From Candidatus Bathyarchaeota archaeon (GTDB lineage: Archaea > Thermoproteota > Bathyarchaeia > Bathyarchaeales > Bathycorpusculaceae), in the NCBI GenBank assembly GCA_003601875.1, contig PIYF01000024.1:1-9009 (forward strand): 9,009 nucleotides of DNA, in the 5' to 3' direction. Below are positions 1 through 5,261 of the stretch, in pieces. Under the pieces are notes generated by a model, which was given only the letters and a program-made list of their open reading frames with translations, did no database searches and was not told where the DNA came from. The position numbers were made by a program, and so were the translations under genes. Position 1 is the first letter of the stretch. Every line of letters starts with the position of its first letter.

Positions 1-180
1 ACATCTCCGAATAAAATCTATAACATCTGGCATGTAATGGATAAATCTGTTTGAGACAGCTTTCTCTCCAGCTTTAACATTTGTCCTGACAGAATTTATT
101 TCAACTTTATTTTCACCAGACTCCAATTCTTTAGCGAGATTTGGAAACATTTTCCTGAACAGTTTTTTATCAAACTCCAT
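1..180 (-). CDS. DUF2095 family protein, N-terminal part (cut by window edge)
   Basis: This reading frame runs off the left edge and gives about 60 residues without a stop. It begins MEFDKKLFRKMFPNLAKEL and ends at the edge with DVIDFIRRC. The pattern FPxLAxEL, then a charged stretch with a VEI-NSVRT segment, then DFIRRC, is what I remember of the archaeal family DUF2095 (function unknown, usually about 110-130 residues), so roughly half should lie outside the window. Three in-frame ATGs exist at 189, 186 and 180. I chose 180 because a TATA-like box (203-210) is centred about 26 bp upstream of it, the spacing expected for a leaderless archaeal transcript, and because no Shine-Dalgarno is visible. 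The family call is from memory of the motif, with no search behind it. Confidence 0.72.
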   Translation of the reverse strand, partial: MEFDKKLFRKMFPNLAKELESGENKVEINSVRTNVKAGEKAVSNRFIHYMPDVIDFIRRC

Positions 181-202
181 TTTCATCATCAGCGGTATCA
201 AT

Positions 203-210
203 TATATTTA
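203..210 (-). promoter_or_regulatory. TATA-like box upstream of the DUF2095 gene
   Basis: On the minus strand this reads TAAATATA. Its centre is about 26 bp from the ATG at 180, so transcription would start at or next to that ATG, suggesting a leaderless mRNA. The whole region is AT-rich, so chance matches are common. Confidence 0.4.
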
Positions 211-351
211 GTAATGCCTTATTTTTAAATTCTCTTAAAATTTTAAGCAACCTTTGCCGAATAAGCCTTCAGCTTAATTTGTGAGAAGAAGTTTGCCTAA
301 ATAATTTTCAGCTGACCTTTTAATTGTTCAGTAAAGAGTTGCTATTTTATC
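211..351. other. Short AT-rich intergenic stretch, nothing recognised
   Basis: Together with its flanks this separates the DUF2095 start from the end of the glycosyltransferase gene. I see no open frame with coding character, no RNA fold and no repeat array. The only repetition is a TTCAGCT heptamer that occurs twice, which is unremarkable. Confidence 0.5.
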
Positions 352-378
352 TAAAAATTTCAAGCTTTCTATTTGAAA
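352..378 (-). terminator. Hairpin plus T-run after the glycosyltransferase gene
   Basis: Directly after the stop codon of the minus-strand glycosyltransferase gene, a perfect 6-bp inverted repeat (TTTCAA at 373-378 and TTGAAA at 358-363, read on the minus strand) encloses a 9-nt loop and is followed by a run of five T (353-357). Archaeal termination depends mainly on the T-run. The stem is AT-rich and weak, so this is a plausible but unproven terminator. Confidence 0.4.
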
Positions 379-1629
379 TTAACGTTTTATTAGTTGCTTA
401 TATAAAGTTAATGTGTTTTCAGCTACCTTATCCCATGTAAACTCTTCTAAAACTCTTCGTCTTCCATTTTTTCCAAGCCATTTCGTTTTCTCAGGATTTT
501 CTAAGGCGTTTATTACTCCCCAAGCTATATCTGATGGATCGTTTGGATTTATGTGGAATCCGCATTGTTCGTTACCGTGAGGGATGACTATTTCCCGCAT
601 TCCACTAACTCCTGCTGCTCCAACAACAACTGGGCGTTCCATGCTCATGGCTTCTAAAGCAACTATTCCAAATGGTTCGTAAAGACTTGGGAAGACAGCG
701 ACGTCGCATGCAGCGTAGTGAAGTATACGTTCTTCCTCTGGAACAAATTCGAAGCGGAATTTTACATAGTCTTGAAGTTTAATTGTCCTAGCAAGATTAA
801 TGAGATAATTTTGCAAGTCACCTAAACCTAAAATTACAAGTTTTGCGTTGGGAATCTTCCTTAAAACGTGAGGCATAGCCATTATAAGCTTATCCACCCC
901 TTTGACTCCTACAAGTCTTCCAACAAAAAGTATCATTAAATCATCTTCTTTTATTCCGTAACGTTCCCTCATTTTCTGTATATCGCTTTGATTTACCTTT
1001 TCAGGATTATATTTTTCTGGATCAACACCATTGTAGCAGACATGGATTTTTTCCGCTGGAAAACCAAGTTTTACAAGCTCATCCTTCATTGCGTATGAAA
1101 CTGTTATTATTAGATCTGCAGCTTTTGCACCGTGAAGTTCAATGTTACTTACAACTTCTGAGCCGTCTCCAAGGGTTCTTCCTTTTTCTGTTGAATGAAC
1201 ATGGAAAACTAAAGGGAGTTTTGCTTCTTTTTTAATTGTTATTCCAGCAATTACGGAAAGCCAATCATGGGCAACTGCTAAATCGTACTTGAAGCGTTCT
1301 TTCCTTAAAAGATCGTTAATAAATTTTGACGCACTTAAATAATTGTAAACTAAAATTTTCGAGAAAAGTTGAATGCCTCTTCCCCATTTTTTAATGTCAT
1401 CAGCAATTACGTCTGGAAGGGAGTCTGAAATATCTATATGTAATGGACGGTGAATTTCTATTCCTCTCCAAATCTCCCTGGTAGGCAGGCTTCCAGCATC
1501 ATCGTTCATGGTGAAAACTGTGACGTCGTGATCCATAAGAACAAACTTTCTTGTAATTTCTGCAGCGTATGTTCCTAATCCGCCGACAATTTTAGGTGGG
1601 AACTCGTAGACTAAAACAGCAATCCTCAA
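379..1629 (-). CDS. GT-B glycosyltransferase, glycogen-synthase-like (GT4/GT5 type)
   Basis: This 416-residue cytoplasmic enzyme probably transfers a sugar from a nucleotide-sugar donor. The N-terminal domain starts MRIAVLVYEFPPKIVGGLG, with the glycine-rich PPKxxGGLGTY motif (about 11-21) seen in glycogen/starch synthases and related GT4 enzymes. HDW (121-123) and HVHSTEKGR (143-151) follow. The C-terminal donor domain has FVGRL (235-239) with R238 and K243, and the retaining-enzyme E-x7-E motif at E318/E326 (YEPFGIVALE). No signal peptide or membrane segment is visible. The start codon is TTG at 1629: an in-frame TAA lies immediately upstream and a GAGG at 1642-1645 could be a distant Shine-Dalgarno. 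It is divergent from the DUF5752 regulator. Substrate is uncertain: glycogen synthesis is the favoured guess, but trehalose, glycolipid or surface-glycan synthesis are possible. Confidence 0.88.
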   Translation of the reverse strand: MRIAVLVYEFPPKIVGGLGTYAAEITRKFVLMDHDVTVFTMNDDAGSLPTREIWRGIEIHRPLHIDISDSLPDVIADDIKKWGRGIQLFSKILVYNYLSASKFINDLLRKERFKYDLAVAHDWLSVIAGITIKKEAKLPLVFHVHSTEKGRTLGDGSEVVSNIELHGAKAADLIITVSYAMKDELVKLGFPAEKIHVCYNGVDPEKYNPEKVNQSDIQKMRERYGIKEDDLMILFVGRLVGVKGVDKLIMAMPHVLRKIPNAKLVILGLGDLQNYLINLARTIKLQDYVKFRFEFVPEEERILHYAACDVAVFPSLYEPFGIVALEAMSMERPVVVGAAGVSGMREIVIPHGNEQCGFHINPNDPSDIAWGVINALENPEKTKWLGKNGRRRVLEEFTWDKVAENTLTLYKQLIKR

Positions 1630-1667
1630 TTATTCTTTCACATCCTCACAGACTTTAATAGATGTAT

Positions 1668-1678
1668 TCTTTAAAAGC
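1668..1678 (-). promoter_or_regulatory. TATA-like box for the glycosyltransferase gene
   Basis: The minus strand reads CTTTTAAAGAA here, in the 154-bp region between the divergent glycosyltransferase and DUF5752 genes. A start site about 26 bp downstream (near 1647) would leave an approximately 18-nt leader containing a GAGG element before the TTG start. It is supported only by sequence resemblance and spacing. Confidence 0.35.
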
Positions 1679-1783
1679 GTCGGGTTTATTTGCGTTTCCT
1701 AACTCAGGTTTTTATCTGAACAAATCTTATAATGAAAACCTATTAATAATAGTGATGTTGAAGTTAAAATAGTAAATTTTGAG

Positions 1784-2338
1784 ATGTTAAGAATGAATTT
1801 GTCTCCTGTTAAAAGATTAATCCTTGAAACTATGTGGTTGATGAGTAAGCCTGCGAAAGCCAAGGAAATAGCTGAGGAAACTGGTTTAGGGTTTCCATCA
1901 GTTATGATGCATATTATTGGTCTAACAAGAATGGGATATGTTCAGACTCCTGAAAGAGGATATTATTCGATAACTGAGAAAGGTAAAAGAGCGTTAGGCT
2001 TTCCGCAGATTAATGGAAAAACAGCTGAAAAACTTTTAGCGTATGTTCCTATGGATAAAGCTTTTCATTTTTACGCTGATGTTGGAAAACCTTTAAGCGT
2101 TTATGCAACAAGCCTCCAAGATTTCTGTGAAAAAATTTTGAAAGTGGACTTGGCTTCAATAGAGTTTCATGCTAACCGTGGGGATTTTGAAAACTGGTTT
2201 AACGGTTTAGGAGATATTGAACTTGCGAGAAAGGTTTTCCTTCTGAAGGGGAAGGCTTCTGGTGAAGAATTAAGGAGAATACTTTACGAAACTGTTAAGA
2301 ATAGATGCGCTGAGCTGGCAGCGTTAAGGCTACAGTAA
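1784..2338 (+). CDS. Winged-helix DNA-binding protein with C-terminal DUF5752-like domain
   Basis: This 184-residue protein has two parts. Residues about 5-73 form a MarR/PadR-like winged helix: KAKEIAEETGLGFPSVMMHIIGL is the helix-turn-helix and RGYYSITEKGKRAL the wing. Residues about 90-180 resemble the archaeal DUF5752 domain, with KAFHFY (93-98), SVYATSLQDF (105-114), the conserved SIEFH..RGDFENW (125-138) and GD.ELA (143-148). DUF5752 has no established biochemical role. The pairing suggests a ligand-sensing transcription factor. It is divergent from the glycosyltransferase gene and convergent with the FBP aldolase/phosphatase gene, its TAA directly abutting that gene's stop. ATG 1784 gives the longest reasonable form. 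ATG 1793 is an alternative, because TTAAAATA (1764-1771) lies 26 bp before it and would give a leaderless transcript. The winged helix is clear; the DUF name is from memory. Confidence 0.82.
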   Translation: MLRMNLSPVKRLILETMWLMSKPAKAKEIAEETGLGFPSVMMHIIGLTRMGYVQTPERGYYSITEKGKRALGFPQINGKTAEKLLAYVPMDKAFHFYADVGKPLSVYATSLQDFCEKILKVDLASIEFHANRGDFENWFNGLGDIELARKVFLLKGKASGEELRRILYETVKNRCAELAALRLQ

Positions 2339-3460
2339 TTAGATGGATTTGAAACGATCCTTTAACTTCTCAAGGATTTGCGGTAATGTAGTGTATTCCA
2401 TTTCTTTAATGCTTAAACGTGCAGGTTCAAATTCACCCATACGGCGAATTGAGGAAGCAAGTTCCAAAGCCTCTCTTCTAGCCATTTCAAATGCTGGATC
2501 ATCAAATAAATCAGCAATCAAAGGTTTTCCATCGTCATCACATGCCATTCTACCGTTTACAACTTGAAATCCAAGTGCAACAATTCTTGGAGGCCCATCA
2601 AACACTGTGCATTTTGCATCCTTAACTCCGACAGGCATCAGGGGACCCCAATGGCTTCCCCGCATCCATCCGGCAACAAAATAACTGTGCATAAAGGGAA
2701 CGAGAATTTCTCCTAAAGCTGGAAGCCCATGCTGTGCACGTACAATTAATACTGGATCATCTTTTCCAATGTATTTTCCGGCGATTAAGGAGAGTTTTGT
2801 TACGCTTCCAACAGCACATAGCATGTTATCTCTCGCTCGCCACACATGAGAAATCATGTATCGATCCACTGTTCCGATAAGTCCGATAAGCTCGTACATT
2901 TCCTCTGGACATTTCAAAACTACACTTTTACTTTCAATTGTGTCTAAAACCTCAAATTTGAAACCTCCAGCCATTTCAGGGTCTATTACAAGTCCAGCCG
3001 TGTTCATTGGATCTGCGAATATGCGGAACAAGGGAAAATTGAAAGCTCCAGCGGATGTTTTGTCGGCTGCAAAAACAACTATTGGATCTGAGCCTCGCTC
3101 TTCTATTTCCATTTCAGCTACTCCAGGTCCCATTCCTCTAACGTTTCCACTGAAGGCTGTTTTAAGAAGGTCTTGACCTGCACCGTAAAGTTTCAGTTCC
3201 ATAGCTTTCTTCGCTGCTTCTTGAAAAGTGTTCCAGGCAAGTTTATGAATTTCCTGATTTGATTCTCCCATTTCGTGAACCATAAGAAGTTGTAAGTCGT
3301 CTCCAACATTGAAGACGTGGTGACTGTTGATTAATCCTTCTTCTTCAGCTTTCTTCATGTTTTTCTCAGCTATTTTAAATAATGGTTCTGGAACAACGTG
3401 GTGTCCAGCTAGAGAACCCACATCGCATTTAATTAGGGAAATTGTAGTTTTCTTCACCAT
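2339..3460 (-). CDS. fbp: Fructose-1,6-bisphosphate aldolase/phosphatase (gluconeogenic, bifunctional)
   Basis: This archaeal-type enzyme condenses dihydroxyacetone phosphate with glyceraldehyde 3-phosphate and then dephosphorylates the bound FBP to fructose 6-phosphate, committing carbon to gluconeogenesis. At 373 residues it is close to the usual length, and family signatures run end to end. Mg-binding residues are seen as D13, H20, D54/D55 (VGDD), Q96 (GAGQDL) and D133 (AADKT). The aldolase residues are Y230 and Schiff-base K233 in GKYIGKDD, with D234/D235. GWMRGSHWGPLMP, FDGPPR, DLFDDPAF and the C-terminal EMEYTTLPQILEKLKDRF are all present, so nothing catalytic is missing. A TTG two codons upstream (3466) is possible, but ATG 3460 is preferred because GTGAT (3467-3471) sits 6 nt before it as a Shine-Dalgarno. 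Its stop abuts that of the convergent DUF5752 gene with no spacer. Confidence 0.97.
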   Translation of the reverse strand: MVKKTTISLIKCDVGSLAGHHVVPEPLFKIAEKNMKKAEEEGLINSHHVFNVGDDLQLLMVHEMGESNQEIHKLAWNTFQEAAKKAMELKLYGAGQDLLKTAFSGNVRGMGPGVAEMEIEERGSDPIVVFAADKTSAGAFNFPLFRIFADPMNTAGLVIDPEMAGGFKFEVLDTIESKSVVLKCPEEMYELIGLIGTVDRYMISHVWRARDNMLCAVGSVTKLSLIAGKYIGKDDPVLIVRAQHGLPALGEILVPFMHSYFVAGWMRGSHWGPLMPVGVKDAKCTVFDGPPRIVALGFQVVNGRMACDDDGKPLIADLFDDPAFEMARREALELASSIRRMGEFEPARLSIKEMEYTTLPQILEKLKDRFKSI

Positions 3461-3466
3461 TTTCAA

Positions 3467-3471
3467 ATCAC
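3467..3471 (-). promoter_or_regulatory. Shine-Dalgarno deciding the fbp start
   Basis: The minus strand reads GTGAT, part of the archaeal consensus GGAGGTGAT, with 6 nt before ATG 3460. This favours that ATG over the TTG at 3466, which would overlap the site. Confidence 0.55.
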
Positions 3472-3504
3472 TTAATTAATTTCTGTTTAAAGTTACACTG
3501 TTCC

Positions 3505-3512
3505 TTTTAAAA
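3505..3512 (-). promoter_or_regulatory. TATA-like box for fbp
   Basis: TTTTAAAA lies about 48 bp upstream of the fbp ATG, so transcription would begin near 3482 and give an approximately 22-nt leader with the GTGAT site. The box is palindromic and sits in the 109-bp region shared with the divergent RHH/winged-helix gene, so it alone does not fix direction. Confidence 0.4.
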
Positions 3513-3542
3513 CGTTTCCCATGGAAAACCATATGAATTAAT

Positions 3543-3550
3543 AATTTAAT
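3543..3550 (+). promoter_or_regulatory. TATA-like box for the RHH/winged-helix gene
   Basis: AATTTAAT is centred about 24 bp before ATG 3570, consistent with a leaderless or nearly leaderless transcript. This is one reason for preferring 3570 over the upstream TTG at 3552. Confidence 0.35.
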
Positions 3551-3569
3551 TTTGCAACAATTACTGTTG

Positions 3570-4076
3570 ATGTATATGGAAAAGTTAAGGGTAATTTCTG
3601 TGAAAATTCCTGAAGAGGTTTACAAGGAAATTCTCCTAAGAATTCCAGATGGTGAAAGAAGTAACTTCATCCGAGAAGCCATAATCGAAAAACTTCAAAA
3701 AACACCTAAACCAGATAAAATTTTGGAGCTTGAAAGGAGAATAAGTAAGATGGAAAGAGAATTTTCAAAAATAAAAAAATATCTCGCTGACTTAGAGTTG
3801 TTAACTTATGAACAAGGTAAAATAAATCCTCACCTGTTCTGTATAGATGAAACAGATCATAAAATAATGGATTATCTTATCCATTACAAGGGTGCAACAA
3901 CGCCTGAACTAGCTGAATATCTAAAAACAAATAGATGGTTCATCTTAAACAGGCTGAGGAGAATGCAAAAAAGATCGGAGAAACAACTTGGAAAACCAGT
4001 AATAATTTATTATCCGGGAGAAAAATCAGGGAAAAAAAGGGCTTGGTGGATAAACGAAGAAATAATTGAACTTTAA
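3570..4076 (+). CDS. Ribbon-helix-helix / coiled-coil / winged-helix DNA-binding protein
   Basis: This 168-residue predicted transcription factor combines three recognisable parts. Residues about 5-42 look like a CopG/MetJ-type ribbon-helix-helix: the strand LRVISVKIP, then EEVYKEILLRI, then the helix RSNFIREAIIEKL. Residues about 47-78 are a charged heptad-like coiled coil (DKILELERRISKMEREFSKIKK). Residues about 93-168 form a helix-turn-helix with a wing: ETDHKIMDYLIHYKGATTPELAEYLKTNRW, then basic helix residues (RLRRMQKRSEKQ), then VIIYYPG and a basic stretch before AWWINEE. Two DNA-binding modules joined by a dimerising coil suggest a dimer contacting DNA at two places. No known gene is recognised. 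ATG 3570 is chosen over TTG 3552 because of TATA-box spacing; ATG 3576 is also possible. It is divergent from fbp and 13 bp upstream of the tRNA gene, so a target among its neighbours is possible but unproven. Confidence 0.82.
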   Translation: MYMEKLRVISVKIPEEVYKEILLRIPDGERSNFIREAIIEKLQKTPKPDKILELERRISKMEREFSKIKKYLADLELLTYEQGKINPHLFCIDETDHKIMDYLIHYKGATTPELAEYLKTNRWFILNRLRRMQKRSEKQLGKPVIIYYPGEKSGKKRAWWINEEIIEL

Positions 4077-4121
4077 TCTTTAAATGTTAGGGCCCGTAGC
4101 CCAGTATGGATTAAGGCGCCG

Positions 4122-4141
4122 AATCTTTTAGAGATGCGTAA
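4122..4141 (+). other. tRNA intron 1 (position 29/30, 20 nt)
   Basis: A strict bulge-helix-bulge can be drawn. The intron stem ATCT (4123-4126) pairs with AGAT (4132-4135) around a 5-nt loop. The central 4-bp helix is GCGC (4116-4119, tRNA positions 24-27) with GCGT (4136-4139, one G-T pair). The two 3-nt bulges are 4120-4122 and 4140-4142. Cutting after the second base of each bulge removes exactly 4122-4141 and joins G29 to G30, completing the stem CCGGC/GCCGG. Position 29/30 is a known noncanonical archaeal tRNA intron site. Confidence 0.8.
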
Positions 4142-4149
4142 GCCTCCGG

Positions 4150-4164
4150 GCTTTTAAGGAGGAA
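4150..4164 (+). other. tRNA intron 2 (position 37/38, about 15 nt)
   Basis: The central helix is CTCC (4144-4147, tRNA positions 32-35) with GGAG (4158-4161), extendable to CCTCC/GGAGG. The upstream bulge is GGG (4148-4150), cut after its second base. Downstream there are four unpaired bases (4162-4165) rather than three, so this is a relaxed motif. Ending the intron at 4164 gives a 7-nt loop CTCCGGA, while ending at 4163 would give 8. The intron is very short and its own loop has almost no stem. Confidence 0.62.
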
Positions 4165-4203
4165 AGCCGGAGAACAGGGGTTCAAATCCCCTCGGGCCCG
4201 CCA

Positions 4204-4390
4204 ATGCTTTATATTAAGGTTGTACAATTACTGAATAATTAAAATTTTAACATCACTTAGTTTGGTTCGCATTTAAAAACGTATGTTAAAGTTAAAGGAG
4301 CAACGTAGAGTTTTAACGTTCTGAACTCAAATTGTTATGGAACGTTTTGTCAAACAAGATTTAAAGTTTTTGGTTAGCACACATGCTTCT
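4204..4390. other. 187-bp gap between the tRNA and the deacetylase-family gene
   Basis: No gene is supported here. The stretch is AT-rich and contains one imperfect stem, AACGTTC (4315-4321) with GAACGTT (4340-4346) separated by 18 nt. AACGTT is itself palindromic, which weakens the case. A T-rich patch right after the tRNA CCA (4208-4216) may end its transcript. Confidence 0.45.
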
Positions 4391-5233
4391 CTAAAAGTTA
4401 AAATTTTTGAGCATCGCATCTATATCTTTTCCAACGTTTTCTCCTGAATATCCTCCTTCCAAAACGAAAAAGGTATGTTTGTTTAATGCTGCTAATCTCT
4501 TTCCAATTTCTTCATAGCATTTCTCGGTTAACCCGAGAGAAGCTAGATCTCCAGCGTGAGCATCAAATCCGGCTGAAACGGCTATAACTTCAATTTTCTC
4601 TAAGTCAACTTTACTTAAAGCTTTTTCAAAAGTTTTTAGATAAATTTCTTCTCCACAATTAGCTTGTAACGGAAAGTTTAAACAGTTTTTCTCCGAAACA
4701 TAACCTGTTCCAGGATAATAGGGATATCTATGCAAAGAAACATAAATCACATTTTCATCTCCGAGGAAAATCTCTTGAGTTCCATTTCCATGATGCCCAT
4801 CAATATCAAGAATTAAAGTTGGCTTATCTAGGCTTTTAACAGCAATTGCAACATTATTTAGGTAGCAGAACCCCTTTGTGCTTGCACCTAAAGCAATTCC
4901 AACTTTACCAGCATGATGTCCAGGAGGCCTCATCAAAGAGAAACCGCCAACTTTAGCAGCCAATATTGCCCCTCCAGCTGCAAGCCTAGCATACTCATAA
5001 ATATTTTCATAAGCTGGAGTGTCGGCGTCTTCAATGGCGCCTCTCTTCAAAAGTTCAACATAATCAGAATCATGAACCCTCAAAATTTCCCTTTCAGAGG
5101 CTGGTTTAGGGGTTAAAAACTCGTATCCCTTTGCCTTGAGAATTTCATAAGCTTTTCTAACCCTTTCAGGGCTTTCAATATGCCACGAACCATACTCCAA
5201 ACATTTCTCCGAAAACACTATTTTAGGTTTCAT
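4391..5233 (-). CDS. Histone-deacetylase-family amidohydrolase (AcuC / acetylpolyamine type), compact
   Basis: This zinc-dependent hydrolase of the arginase/deacetylase fold removes acyl groups from acetylated lysines or polyamines; the actual substrate cannot be read from sequence. All catalytic elements are present. The HH dyad is H106/H107 (RPPGHHAG). Zinc ligands D145 and H147 lie in LDIDGHHGNGTQ, and D224 in SAGFDAHAGD. The transition-state tyrosine is Y262 in LEGGYSGENVG. GFCYLNNVAIA (121-131) is also a family hallmark. At 280 residues it is shorter than typical family members (about 310-380) but complete at both ends, so it looks like a minimal catalytic core. ATG 5233 has no Shine-Dalgarno; an AT-rich box at 5261-5270 lies about 30 bp upstream, suggesting a short or absent leader. 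It lies downstream of the DUF72 gene on the same strand. Confidence 0.93.
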   Translation of the reverse strand: MKPKIVFSEKCLEYGSWHIESPERVRKAYEILKAKGYEFLTPKPASEREILRVHDSDYVELLKRGAIEDADTPAYENIYEYARLAAGGAILAAKVGGFSLMRPPGHHAGKVGIALGASTKGFCYLNNVAIAVKSLDKPTLILDIDGHHGNGTQEIFLGDENVIYVSLHRYPYYPGTGYVSEKNCLNFPLQANCGEEIYLKTFEKALSKVDLEKIEVIAVSAGFDAHAGDLASLGLTEKCYEEIGKRLAALNKHTFFVLEGGYSGENVGKDIDAMLKNFNF

Positions 5234-5261
5234 ATTAACCAGAGAAAAATAACTCTAAAGC

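Larger units (their letters stand above)
4090..4203 (+). tRNA. tRNA-Arg(CCG) with two introns and encoded CCA
   Basis: Acceptor stem GGGCCCG (4090-4096) pairs perfectly with 4193-4199, followed by discriminator G4200 and CCA. The D-arm is 4099-4117 (GGA in the loop, one C13-A22 mismatch). The T-arm is 4176-4192 with loop TTCAAAT and five pairs. The 52 nt between G26 (4118) and the variable loop AGAAC (4171-4175) are 35 too many. No single deletion gives a stem, a 7-nt loop and U33. Removing 4122-4141 and 4150-4164 leaves CCGGC / CTCCGGA / GCCGG: a perfect 5-bp stem, U33 and anticodon CCG. A20, C35, G36 and G73 fit known arginine identity elements. The mature tRNA is 76 nt plus CCA. The apparent Lys loop CTTTTAA (4151-4157) is intronic in this model. 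The first intron is well supported; the exact edge of the second is less certain. Confidence 0.85.

Noticed and set aside
1704..1719. Inverted repeat TCAG..CTGA in the divergent intergenic region as an operator
   Set aside because: The arms are only 4 bp in AT-rich DNA, so chance occurrence is likely. It is kept only as a place to look if the DUF5752 regulator is footprinted.
2343..3176. Plus-strand open frames at 2343-2567 and 2856-3176
   Set aside because: They lie antisense inside fbp, whose frame is conserved over its full length. The products are serine- and proline-rich, as expected from an antisense shadow.
4120..4138. Local hairpin CGAATCT / AGATGCG as the anticodon arm
   Set aside because: It has an A-G mismatch and leaves a variable region of nearly 40 nt. 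In the register with a 7-nt loop the anticodon would read a stop codon. It is better explained as part of the intron 1 splice structure.
4125..4157. Reading the tRNA as Lys(TTT) from the CTTTTA (4125-4130) or CTTTTAA (4151-4157) loops
   Set aside because: Neither copy can be placed in a 7-nt loop on a paired 5-bp stem that keeps G26 and the AGAAC variable loop. Stem bases CCG and GCCGG demand CCGGC on the 5' side, which only the two-intron Arg solution provides.
4336..4446. A plus-strand 36-codon frame starting at ATG 4336
   Set aside because: More than half of it is antisense to the 3' end of the deacetylase-family gene, with no promoter, ribosome-binding site or motif.
4913..5116. Plus-strand open frame inside the deacetylase-family gene
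   Set aside because: It is antisense to the catalytic HH region of a clearly conserved protein and has no start signal or recognisable motif.
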